Positions 53,700-64,000 of a stretch of 64,000 nt of DNA are shown in pieces; within the stretch, counting starts at the first letter, position 1; every line of letters starts with the position of its first letter. The position numbers and the translations under genes are program-made. The notes beneath the pieces were generated by a model, which saw nothing but the letters and a program-made list of their open reading frames with translations, did not search any database and was not told the DNA's origin. Source of the DNA: Larix kaempferi (taxonomy: Eukaryota; Streptophyta; Pinopsida; Pinales; Pinaceae); assembly GCA_027924585.1 (NCBI GenBank), contig BSBM01000424.1:1426001-1490000 (forward strand), read 5' to 3'.

Positions 53700-56600
53700 C
53701 CAACACGGATGGCAAAGGATGGTCAGCTAGAATGGTGTAACATGCAATAGCTAGGTCCTCCGTTCAGGGAACAGAAGTCACACCGGACAAGGCTAATGTC
53801 GCTTCAGACGAGGCACGTAGCCAAGTTAGGGGGGAGACCCCACTCAACCAATGATGGTTGAGACTAAACAATCAGACACCCAACCCAAAAGCAAAGCAGG
53901 ACACAAGGTGAATGCCTAAGTGTGAGATTTCTTCTAGCCTAGTGAAATCGAGATTCAGGATTAGGAAAATAAACTAAATGAAACGATCTCAAATCTGATT
54001 ACAAGTGTTAAATGATGAACTCTTTAAAGATTAGAAGGATGGAAACTAAATCAGAAAATAGAAATTGACTAGAAGAGTGACTGAAAATCCTGCCTATGGG
54101 GAATGAAGTTCACTAAGACTACTCAATCATGGCAGCAGCAAATTAGGTGATTAAGACACATCTTCTAGCAATCATACATTGAATAATAGCTGATTTAGAA
54201 CAAAAGAAAAACAAACCAGCAAGAAGTGAAGTGAAACTGCCCAAGGGAAATGGTTAAGTAGTGGACAAAAGGACCTAGGGCAGTTAATAATTATCGTTTA
54301 TAATCACTTCCAGCCAACGATACTTGGTTTCCCTAAGGTAAAATGGCGTTCTAAAACTGAATCTCAAGTACCCAGAACCCAAAAATCTACCAGACAGCGT
54401 GAATGGCTGAAATGCCCAAGGAGGGCGAAATCAGTGGAAGACTAGTGCCTGGCTAAGTAAGTGGGTAGATGGAGTCGGAATTAAATGAAATTTAAGATAT
54501 GGAGTTTTAAGAGCATTTCATTAGCGGGTTTTAAAATAAAACTAATTCTAATGGTGGAAAATTTAGTTTTGTATTTTTAGGGGTTTTTTAGATGAATTTT
54601 CTGTTCAACACACACCATAAGATTTAAAATGCTAGAGACCAGCAAAGATAACCTACTTGAGAGTGAATAGACGGATGAGATTGCCGAAGACTAGCCCTCC
54701 AAACTCAATTGTTGAACAGCAGCGTGCTCCCTTTGGCGTTTTGAGTTCCCAATGACCAATTTCGCCCTAGGTACCTGCCACAAACAAGATCAAGTCAGTG
54801 TATGCAGCAAATAACAAGAGAAACCAGCAAGTAAAAATGACTGAAAATAAAAGAAATTGAAAGACACGAGGCAATAACAACTCCCTTTGTTGATACTCTG
54901 AAGAAAATGAGCAGTTGTGGGGTTCCCACTCCAAAAACTGCGCCCTCCTCCAGCTGTGCTCTTCACCTGCAAATCGTTGGCCAAGAAAATGATGGAAACA
55001 ATACACTAACAACTCAACAAGGCTAAGGAAGACTAGATATCAGTCAAGCAACACATAATCCATCTATAAACTCTCAAGAACTGTGGAAGAATGGTTCTAT
55101 ATCATCAAAAACTCAAGTGTACAAATGTGCCAAGAGAGTTACAAATGAGGTGAGTGTCTTCTCTTATAGAGAAAGACCAATCTCAAACCTAATTCCCCCC
55201 AAAACTAAGGGCTGAGATTAACTCTCTCCCAACCCAAATTGATGGTGGGGATGATCTCTAGAGGGGGGCCGAATTACCCTAAAAAATGCCCAAGTGGAGA
55301 TGGGGCCAACTCGTGGGGCCCATAATACACATATAAAATGTGGTTGGGGGGTGCCTATGGGCTGTTTTATCCCCCCATACCACTACACTATGATCTCAAT
55401 ACATAAAAACATCAAAAATATGATTTTTTGCTAAGTGGAAAAACGCCCCTATGGGCAAATTCGCCCCACATGGTGAGCTGTCCAACATAAGGGTCCCACC
55501 TCACAAATATCATGCCCAAACATTACCAAATTACCTTATAAGTCACTCTTGAATTAACCAGCCTTTGATTTTTTCCCTTTGCTATAGTTGCCTTTGTCAA
55601 TTTTTGATTTTCCATGTATTTTATTGCTGGTTTTTATTGCTGAAGATGTAATATGGGCTTTTGACCCACCTAGAGTGCCCGGATTGTCAAACCGTCTGTT
55701 GCAATGTGATTGTGGACCCCAAAAATAGTAGGTATGACCACTCGAACGACCCCGATCCATCACTTAGGCATTATTTGCCCAAAATCCATGGTTTTTAATT
55801 AAAACAAGTCATTAATGACCAGTAATAATTAAAAATCTCACAAACGCCTCTATCTTTTTGCATTCTGTAAATTGGAGGCTCATATGGGTCCCCTATAGAT
55901 AATAATTGACCAAAATCGAAATTCCGGTTGCAACATTTTTTCGGGCCCATTTTTGGCCTGGTCAAGCTAGTTTGACTAAGTCAAATCTGGTCAACAATAG
56001 TGCTAGTTGAATACCTGTATGCAATCACGAAGTGAAAGGCTTCCTTATACAAGTTAGTACATTACTAAACAATATGACAATAAAATGGTGATAAAAAACT
56101 GCATTAAATTTCGGAAAATACAAGGCCCTAGGTGAGGTGGGCCCACCACATCCAAAAGACTCAACTGCTATGCACAACCTGTAGACTTGACCACCTAGCT
56201 GACTTTGGGTGATGTGGAATACATGGCGAAGGATAAGGGATGACAAGGATGAGGATCATGTGACCTTTCGGATAACTCGGGAAAGTAGGGTCCACTGAGA
56301 TAAGTATACCATGACAAAACACAGGGAAGGGCGGTGCCTCACAAATGGGTATAGTGCAGGGAAACCGCCACTGGCCATCTAACAAGTATCTCACAACTCA
56401 CATCCATGCCCGAAGACTCTGTGAGGTTCTTTTCTAGAGCCGCCAAACTGGGTGTCCAGCAAACCGTAACTTGAGACTCTAGGGGACAATCTTAAGCTTG
56501 TCCCTTGCTCCCTCTCACCTCCTTGCCCCACAGGACTAGGTGAGGAATAACCACTACAAATGTTGACTTGTATGGTTGACCTGTGTCCATGTGTGTTTAC

Positions 56601-57680
56601 AAACACATTGCATGGATTTTACAATGAGTTTCATACCTTTTTGGCTAGATTTACATTTACAAAAAGCCTTTTGGCTTGCTTTACATTTCTTCATTTCTTC
56701 AATTTACATCAAGGCCCTTTTGGGCTACATACATATCTCAATAGATATAATCATGGTGTTCATACTGCAAAGTAATGGGGGTGAGCAATACATGCTTCGA
56801 TGACCAATGGGGAACACCCGGTGAGGCTACACAATCCTAACTGCATTGCAACATCGGGGGCAACCGAGAGGAGCAAATCCTAGGTTTGAGAGTGCATCTC
56901 ACACACTAAAGAGCCGAGGCACAATGGACAGGGAATCATGGCATACTCAGAGATCAGTGGGAAAAGGGATCCTCAGGGTCACAAATCGGAATCCAAGTTG
57001 GGAAAGTATATCATGCATGAGTCGGATGGATGGAGAAGGTGAAGGTGGATCCAAAGTCAGCTGCCTAGTGGGACTAAATGACCAAGTCTATACCAGGAGT
57101 AGGGGTGTAACCCGATGTGCATATAACAAGAGCCTACTAGGAAGGGGTGGACTGACATCACCAAGGGCCCAATCACATATCATAAAAACTAGATCACCAA
57201 ATCAATCATCATATGTAGAGTTAGTGTACTATCATGTATAAACAAGTCTAAGCAACAATCATGAGCAATATATATCAAATGCAATACCTGCTGCACCATA
57301 TACTTGTTGTTGAGGCTGCCCCTGAACTGGATCTCTGTTGAATCTAGGCACAAATAGTAAACCAACAATACTTTGTGATAGTCTCAATCAAAACAAGACT
57401 AGGCAACTGTCTCAATGGGCTCATATCAAAGCCTGGCATGGAAGGGTGACCCTGTGGTAAATGCTAAGTAACATGTCTATACCACTGTACAACCATTTGT
57501 CCCCTCTGATACATCTGCTCGGGCCAATCTGAACAAAACTGTGTGCCTCCTCTAAAGGCATCGGATCTCTGATCTGGAAAAAAAAAAGTACTGTGCGGTC
57601 CTCGGCATCACAGTCTGCAGTATGGTAGCTCCAGCTAACATAGATGTGATAACAGCAGGATCCAAAAGGATTGTGATCCT
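53700..57680 (-). mobile_element. Large LTR-type element copy L' (minus strand), left arm of inverted repeat
   Basis: Same family and orientation as 12700-17840. Landmarks include TTAGGGGGGAGACCCCAC (53828), CTTCTCTTATAGAGAA (55157), CTCACAACTCACATCCATGC (56391), GTAACTTGAGACTCTAGGGG (56467), GGGGGCAACCGA (56855) and GTATGGTAGCTCCAGC (57618). Its reverse complement follows at once in 57806-61620. No gag-pol was recognised. The left border is approximate. Confidence 0.65.
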
Positions 57681-57732
57681 CTCTATTAGACTTGAAATTG
57701 TGTTAGGATGAACACGACTTTCCATAGAATCT

Positions 57733-57806
57733 GTACAGATAAGATAAGATAAGATAATTATATTAATGTCCAACGAATGACCATAGAAGTAGGTCAATGG
57801 GACTTG
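57733..57806 (-). mobile_element. LINE/SINE-like 3' tail with (TTATC)n
   Basis: On the minus strand: AGTCCCATTGACCTAC...ATGGTCATTCG, TTGGACATTAATATAA, then four TTATC units (GATAA on the + strand at 57734-57755). It lies at the centre of the L'/L'' inverted repeat. Confidence 0.75.
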
Positions 57807-58574
57807 TTGTCACATTTATAGTAGCTGGGGCTACCATATATTTATTCCAAATTCCAGTATATTTTTTGGCCAGTCCTTTACACTGAGATGCTTGAGATGA
57901 GCATCTATTTTTGGATCACTCTTATGATGATGAGCAGCAGTATATTCCTTTGCCATAACTGAGTCTCAGGAAACTCAGATCTGATGACCGATGTAGCCAT
58001 TTTGCCATTACAGAGCAGTATGTAGTGCCCAGAGTTGCAGCAGCAGGTTCTCAGTGGACAGATGATGATTCAGATGTATTGCACAGGTATATGATCCAGC
58101 AGGTATTATCTTGTGTTCTTGGTTATATTGCTTTTATAGTCATTCTAGTGGCATTTTCTAGCATTTAGTGTCATGATTTGGCGATCATATTTATAGTATT
58201 GGACTTGGTTGTTATTATGTATCTATCTAGTGTCCTGCTCAAGTTTTAGAAGTTCTTGTCTATACTCATTGGTTTTACCCTCCTTAGGAGAATGGAGGTG
58301 ATCATTCCCACCATTATTTGGCTTGCTAGTGTTGGCATCATTTTCACTATCTCCATCCATCCACTACCTTCCAGTTATTGTTTTTACCCTGACTTACTAC
58401 TTAACTTGTGATACAGAGGACTTCCCCACTCTAGCCTCTTTGTTGGATGAGCTTCCCTGTTTAACTTGTGTCTCGGCTCTGAGTTGCCTAAGTTGTGTTG
58501 GTTAGGCCTGAAACAGATAGTGCTACCATCATTACATTGTATCTGGAAACTTTATTGTATATCTTAATGAAAGC

Positions 58575-58735
58575 CCATTCTAGAATGTGTTTTCCAACAC
58601 ACATGAATGAAAGGCATGAGAAATGTAAATCCAAGAATGTGTTTCTCAACACACACGGATCAAAAAGCCTAATGAAATGTAAATCCAAGAATGTGTTTTT
58701 CAACACACACGGACAAAGGCTATGGAAATGAAAAG
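58575..58735 (+). repeat. Three tandem about 54-bp hairpin units
   Basis: AGAATGTGTTTTYCAACACAC occurs at about 58582, 58634 and 58688, each followed by an ATGAA/CGGA-type spacer and GAAATG. TGTGTT and AACACA pair around a TTTC-like loop. The units lie in the U3-like part of L''. Confidence 0.85.
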
Positions 58736-60345
58736 GTCTAATTAAAGCAATGATTTAACAAATGCTATATCTAATGATTGCTGACCTTATATACATGTAA
58801 TGATTATTCCTCATTAGCCCGTGGGTTGTGATATGAGTGAGATGGAGCAAGGGACAACTTATTCTAAGTGTCCCCTAGAGTCCTAAGTTACAGTTTGCCG
58901 GACACCTAGTCATGACAGCTCTAGAAAAGATCCTCACGGAGCTGTATCGGCTTGGATGTGAGTTGTAGGCATCTGTCAAGGTTGAATAAACACTTCCCAA
59001 ACAACTTACCCATTTGTGAGACACTGCCATCCCCTATGTTATTTCTTGTCCAGCATATGCTTTAGTGTGTATCCCCTTTCCTACATCCAAAGTGTCACAG
59101 TGTTGAGTCAGTACAGTCATCCCTTAGCCTAGCCTTGCATTTATATGCCCTCACCCATCACTAGCAAATTGATCACAGCCATGAAGTGAGTATAGCCTTG
59201 AGGTTCTAGTCTGCGCTATTATTGTTAATGAAAACCTTGAATATATTGTTTTAAATCGCCAGTGAAATGATTACTCTATGTTTATATTGCTATTGGAATG
59301 ATTTATGAAGCATGCTTCAACCAGTTACACTTGCAACACTTTGATGTTTTTGCGGAGATCATATTATGGGTCAATTTGACTTGGTCAAACCCAGTTTGAC
59401 CAAAGTCAACCACAGGACATGAGATGAGTTAGACCCTGGATGATGGTTATTGATGATATGTGGTCTATTATTGGTCACCAGATGGTTCCATGCAGTGTTT
59501 ACAGACTTAGATAGTGATCTGTGGTATTTTAATGATTTTGATCATTTGCAGATTATTATCATTTTTATTATATCCGGGCATGGTGTTCATATTATATGAT
59601 TATGCAGTCATCCATATGGTGTATGAGTATGCATCTCTAGTGCTTTTGGGTTTTTTGAGTCCATTGGGATAGTCAGTTCTCAGTTCCAGGCAGTTTTAGT
59701 TGGGATTTGTCTCAGTTTATCACTTCAGTGCAGATTTGCCATTAAAAATGGCCTGTTAGAGCAGTTTCATGGTTTGATTGGTTCACCTAGGGCGCTATAG
59801 AGGGAGTATGGGGTTCAACCACTTGTTCTTATTATATTGCCATACTCCCAGAGTCCCGGACATGATGGTGCAGTCAGATTTGGCCCTGGGTGACCAGGCA
59901 GAGAGATACAAGAATTTTTATCTTTTATAGGTGATTTACAGAGGCATAAAAAATGGTAAAATTGGCTACAGAGGAATTCGATTTGGGCTACTGAGGCAAG
60001 GAAATGGCATAGGAATGGTTTTGATGATGTGTGTGATGTCTTCCACACCTTCCACAGCAGTTGCATCAGTCAGTGGGGCCCACACATCTTTCTCCGACAC
60101 ATTTTTGTGGACACACTAGGGAGGAATTACATCAGCCCCTAGACCCAACATGAGCTTCATGTTATATTTTCCTAGTCACTTTATGAGGACGTCCTCCCTA
60201 GGGCAATTTGACTAGTGGGTTTCTTATGTTTTGGAGTTTATCCATGTACTTTATTTGTTGAGCTCATCTCAGCCGTAGATTATCACTATTGTATCTTTTA
60301 ATCTTAGCCGCTCATTAAAAAGGTGGTTAGGGTTTTGGTCTCTCT

Positions 60346-60420
60346 CATAGCTATATATACGAGAGAGCTTCTCATTGTAAAGGGACTTTTGGCTCTGGGC
60401 TTTTGGAATAAAATATATTC
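60346..60420 (+). promoter_or_regulatory. LTR promoter and polyadenylation region of L''
   Basis: TATA box CTATATATAC at 60351-60360 is followed by TTGTAAAGGGACTTTTGG and AATAAA at 60407-60412, the compact TATA-to-poly(A) spacing of an LTR R region. The corresponding sequence on the minus strand near 14080-14135 keeps GGAATAAAT and TCTCTCC-type context. Confidence 0.65.
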
Positions 60421-61629
60421 TTGCAGATACTTGTCTTATGGTTGTGGATGCTATTGGTGTTGATTAAAACTGTTCTTCCTTTGCACTGAGAGTATTTGTG
60501 AATATCGTTGCACATTTTTCCCCACGTTTTATCTACAGGTGAAGAAGTTGATTTGGTGAGGAGGGCGCATTGGCTGGGGAGACTCACCCTGCTCCATTCT
60601 TTTCTCTTTGTTGGTTACAGGGAGTATCATGTTATCATGTTTGTCATTTGTATTTCCTTCATTTTTGCTTGAACTGATTGGTTTTATTTGTCCTTGGTTC
60701 AATAGGAAGAGGATGGCGCACTTGTGGAGTTGGGAAATTCAAGTGGGAAAGGAAACACTTCAAACTCTCATTTGATCTCTGCGGGAACAATCCTCGACAT
60801 CATAGCAATCATCTCCATGACTCAGGTACGCTTGCAAGGTATGTAATTTATTCTTCTAACCTACCCATATGTCAATTCATGTTAAAACCCTCATCAAATT
60901 TCTTCGAAAAAATCCCTAGCTCAAACGACTTGGTTTATTGGCAAACCATTTCTGGGTTTTCTTTATCTTGCGTATTGCTAGGTGGGTTCTCCTAGGTGTC
61001 ATAGCTGGAGGACTCCATTGGCCCAAATCCCAAGGCACTAGGTCTCCAAACCCTTGCGCATTCCTTGAGAGAGTCAGTTTGCATATCGTTTGACCCTTTT
61101 TGCTGAGCTTGTTTTCTTTAACACTGTCACATCCATCTACCAAGCTGTGCTAGAAATCCCTATTCTCAGATCCACTCTTTGGGACACTTTCCCTGTTTTA
61201 AGGGTCACGTTTCCCAAGGCAGCTAATTTTGATCATTTATACTATCACCTGAATCTTGGAATCACTTCTAATTGTTGAATCAATGTGTCTAAACATAATT
61301 CATTGCATCACATCTTTCCTAAGCCTCCACAGTGATCCTAATTCCTTAAATCTAGGGTTCCATACCTGTCACCTTACGTACCCTATTGCTATAGCTTGAT
61401 CTGGAGATTTGGATAGATCTCTCCTGTCGGGAGTAGATCAGGGTCTCCCCCTTTGTTATCTTGGATTTGATAGCATAAAGTGAAGGGTGCCTCGGTTGGC
61501 GTGACAACCAATCCTTTTGGGAATCGAGGCTCTTGTGGTTCACCTCTTTGGTTTCCTATCCCCTCTACCATCGTTCTGGATCCATCATTAGGGGCAACTA
61601 CAAGTTTGGTGATAACATGACTAAAAGAT

Positions 61630-62100
61630 ACATCCAGTTTGAATACAATGTGGGAGTGCAAAACAAACTCCTAGATAATGCTGAAGGCAAGATAGAGAAA
61701 ACTAAAGGAAATAGAGTACAACCTAGATAAGTGTTTGACTAAGCTAATCGCTAGGTCTAGCCAACAACAAAATATAAAATGTATATAATAGTGTCATAGT
61801 TGCGGTGATAAGAAACTTCTGATAGATTTTTGGCTGCTCAACTGGGGTTGGGAGGTAATCTGACAGGTGGGAGGTAAGTCTTGAATAGATTTAATATCTT
61901 TTATTATTTCCTCTCATTAGCCCCCTTAGTAAGTGGGAAGGGATAATGATAACTGTCATAAGGTTTGATATTCTTATGGAAGCTAATTATGACATGTTGC
62001 TTAAGTGAGGTGTTGACATTTTGCTTAAGAGAGGGAAGTCCATTAGCTTGAAGGATGCTTCGGAGAAGAACATATTCAGGGGAGTGGCATGTGTCTGTAG
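61630..62100. other. Sequence without recognised gene
   Basis: Short unsupported frames only; lies between element L'' and a copia LTR. Confidence 0.45.
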
Positions 62101-62101
62101 A

Positions 62102-62424
62102 TGTTATGCCCCTACTAATAGAATAAACATAATCATATCAACTGTTAAAGTAGAACTTAGCTTTATATAGTGGTCAATTATATATAGACTTGGGCTTTAA
62201 TAAAGTCACGCCAAACTTTATATTATTTTGTGCTTTTATGCTTTATGTCGCGTTATTGTATTTCTCGGTTTATCCCACATTCATAAAGTAGATTGACTCG
62301 GCCTCATTGTAACCCTGTATAACAAAGCTTTCGCTCTCTCATCTATGCAATACATTATTATAACTCTTTTGAGTTATTTTTTGGTTTCTTTTTGTGCTTG
62401 ATTTATGTGATATGGTATCAGAGC
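62102..62424 (+). mobile_element. Copia 5' LTR with tRNA-Met-type primer site
   Basis: TGTTATGCCCCTAC begins an LTR of about 310 bp with a TATA-like ATTATATATAGAC (62187), an AATAAAG signal (62199) and CTCTCTCATCTATGC. It is followed by TGGTATCAGAGC (62413-62424), the standard copia primer-binding sequence. It is a different family from the 560-720-bp LTRs elsewhere. No gag frame was recognised downstream, and the 3' LTR was not found in the window. Confidence 0.82.
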
Positions 62425-62582
62425 TTAGCTAGAGCCTCGAGACATGGAGAGCATGAAGACCTAGGGATTGTTGCTGGCAAAAACGGATTGAGGGATTGCT
62501 AGTTTAGCACATCAAATAGTCGAAAGGGTTTCATTGAAACAAGGTACTGTTTCATTTTTTGTTTAATTACAAAGCAAGGTCA

Positions 62583-63012
62583 ATTTTTTTTGTGGAACCT
62601 AGCTGCTTGAGGGTTCACAAGATAGAATTTTTTTTTTGGGATCATAGGGACTCTGTCATACACATGTGTGTATGGCCAGTGGCTAGAAATATTCCAGTTG
62701 CCATTTTAGTTCTGTGCGCCGTATGGCCATACAATGCATGGATTTATTGTGGAGCAATACACAACGGATTGACAACTGTACGCCTGTGTATGGGTTTCTC
62801 CTATGCATAATTTTTGTGCGTATGGATTCAACCGTACGAATCAATTTTTTTTGCAGCCGATTTGTACAGGTATCATACGGAATTGTATCACCTATTGTTT
62901 TTTTCCCAGCCATCAATATCTGCCCAGAATCGAACAGATCGACCGTACACCTCATATTTTCTTGGATTGATTGTACAGATCCATACAGTATTCTATGGAC
63001 ACCATAGAAATT
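62583..63012 (+). repeat. CGTAC/CATACG-rich leader-like segment
   Basis: Downstream of the copia primer site, short related phrases recur: CGTATGGCCATAC, TGTACGCCTGTGTATGG, CGTATGGATTCAACCGTACG, TACAGGTATCATACGG, GACCGTACAC, TGTACAGATCCATACAG. This is a loose palindromic motif field of unknown role, without a persistent reading frame. Confidence 0.5.
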
Positions 63013-63339
63013 TTTTTTGACAGCAAATTAGTGAAAAATTCCTAATTTTTTCCAATTTAGAGGTTTTGTGAGCATATTGGATTTGTTCTTACATGAATTG
63101 GTGCTCAAATCTTGATATCTGGATGTTTTAGATGTTGATTTTGTGTTTTTCAACAGATTTATGGAGACTAATTATTTTGGTGCTGATCTCACTGTTTTTA
63201 AGCTATTCGTGAGCAAATATGTCTAGATTTGCATGTTTTTATAAAGATTTGAGTGCAAATCAGGAGTTTGAGGCTGATTTTGAGCAGATTTTGGAATCTG
63301 CGTGTTTTAGAGCTTTTCATGGGAAGATTTTGTTGGACA

Positions 63340-63760
63340 CAATGACACACTGAGAGGGGGGGGTGAATCAGTGTGCTAGCACTTCTAGCAATTTTCAGTT
63401 CTCAAAACTTAGACATAGTTCATCATTTGCATAACACTAACAAGTACATTATCATTCATCAACTAATCTACAAATGTCATAAATCTACATAAGCATGTCA
63501 TCAACATATATCATAACAAGAGACACATCACAAGATAAGTATAGTAAACTTTGTTTATAATTTTATATGAAGTACAATGGAAGACTTCAATCTTTGCGAT
63601 TACATCAGCACCAACTGATTACAGAGCACCAACTCTAACAACATGGCCCAACCTGGTTTTCTTAGCTCCAACTAAGAAGGGGTGCAAGATCCAGCTTGCC
63701 TTCCAATCTGTCACTATCTCATTGATTTGTAAACTGCCATCAACCTGTCACCTAAGTCAC
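63340..63760. other. Probable retroelement fragment
   Basis: GTTGGACACAATGACACACTG is followed by a purine/G run (GAGAGGGGGGGGTGAAT), which looks like a polypurine tract region. Nothing coding follows; the call is weak. Confidence 0.3.
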
Positions 63761-63764
63761 CTGA

Positions 63765-63848
63765 CACGAGGACACGAGACACGAGTGTCCCCAAAATAGG
63801 AGTGTCCCCACAGGACACGGTGACCCCCGGAATCAGGACACGAAGGAC

Positions 63849-63890
<42 letters not shown>

Positions 63891-64000
63891 TAAAATATAT
63901 TAAAATTTAAAAATATAGACATACAGATCCAATAAAATTTAGAAACTAGAACATTTACAAATATTGAATAGAAATTAGAATCAAAACACATTAATGATTA
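63765..64000. mobile_element. End of another hAT-like element with GACACG motif (runs off the window)
   Basis: GACACGAGGACACGAGACACG, GTGTCCCC (twice), GACACGG and GGACACGAAGGACATG cluster in 63765-63851. A TA microsatellite (63857-63888) and an AT-rich stretch with TAAAATATATTAAAATTTAA then resemble the left parts of the hAT elements at 8932, 31734 and 52774. The other end lies outside the window, so the call rests on the shared layout. Confidence 0.5.

Larger units (their letters stand above)
57806..61620 (+). mobile_element. Large LTR-type element copy L'' (+ strand), right arm of inverted repeat
   Basis: In mirror order to 53700-57680 and 12700-17840: GTAGCTGGGGCTACC (57821), CATTGGTTTTACC (58268), GGATGTGAGTTGTAGG (58953), AGGGCGCTATAGAGGGAG (59788), a TATA box CTATATATAC (60351), AATAAA (60407), CAGGGTCTCCCCC (61438) and GGGGCAACTACAAG (61591). 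The order U3, TATA, polyadenylation signal, leader indicates + strand transcription. A 45-codon open patch at 60705-60840 is part of the leader, as the minus copies show, not an exon. Confidence 0.68.

Noticed and set aside
60705-60840. Open patch (EEDGALVELGNSSG...) with a following GT, considered as the next GCP4 exon
   Set aside because: It has no similarity to GCP4, and the sequence around its donor (AGGT...CAAGGTATGT) is mirrored in the retroelement leader at about 13500, so it belongs to element L''.
1-64000. tRNA, rRNA, CRISPR or prokaryotic operon features
   Set aside because: No cloverleaf with the A/B boxes, rRNA core or regularly spaced identical repeats was noticed; the short tandem arrays lack CRISPR spacing and the context is a plant nuclear genome.

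Overview
This window looks like nuclear DNA from a seed plant with a very large, repeat-filled genome, most likely a gymnosperm such as a conifer. That assignment is inferred from a plant-type gamma-tubulin complex protein 4 (GCP4) gene stretched by giant introns, and from dense, old copia-like, LINE and hAT-like debris. No prokaryotic, organellar or viral gene was recognised.

The only host gene I can support is an internal part of GCP4 on the + strand. Four exons (5354-5648, 43183-43319, 48420-48518, 51623-51746) join in phase with GT/AG borders. They encode roughly the first third of the protein after its missing N terminus. Intron lengths are 37,534, 5,100 and 3,104 bp. The first coding exon(s) lie left of the window. 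The next exon was not found in the 12 kb to the right, so that intron is also longer than 12 kb. If GCP4 is the transcription unit, everything from 5.6 kb rightward lies between its exons.

Layout. 0-4 kb holds copia 3' ends (RNase H tails, a 92-bp tandem array, an LTR) and a TTCG-rich hAT-like relic. 6.0-7.9 kb is an internally deleted copia element. 8.9-9.6 and 10.9-11.3 kb are two small hAT-type elements. 12.7-17.8 kb is a large minus-strand LTR-type element with a hairpin array at its right end. 19.3-20.7 and 23.4-24.9 kb are inverted copies of another LTR family, flanking a minus-strand LINE that is split by a solo copia LTR. 26.2-29.8 kb and 31.6-40.7 kb (minus insertions) are two copies of one long LTR-type sequence. 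The second copy was hit by a 4.1-kb hAT element with a recognisable transposase and by a 1.6-kb GTACC-rich element. 40.7-42.8 kb is a second, much older hAT. 45.8-46.6 kb is a LINE fragment, 46.8-47.2 kb a second hairpin array, 48.2-48.9 kb several LINE/SINE-like 3' tails, 49.7-50.4 kb a solo LTR and 52.8-53.3 kb another hAT-type element. 53.7-61.6 kb is a giant inverted repeat of the 12.7-17 kb family, and 62.1 kb onward is a copia LTR plus primer site.

The most interesting pattern concerns the hAT-like elements. At least six, probably eight, share one body plan: terminal inverted repeats, usually 8-bp target duplications, TTAGGG-like sequence near the 5' end and a similar AT-rich 3' part. 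Each has a different short motif reiterated near both ends (TTCG, ACCGG, CGATAT, ACTCGG, GTACC, ACATGTGTCC, GACACG). This looks like a family whose putative transposase-binding arrays have diverged lineage by lineage. All coordinates and identities come from reading the sequence by eye; no alignment or database search was run.
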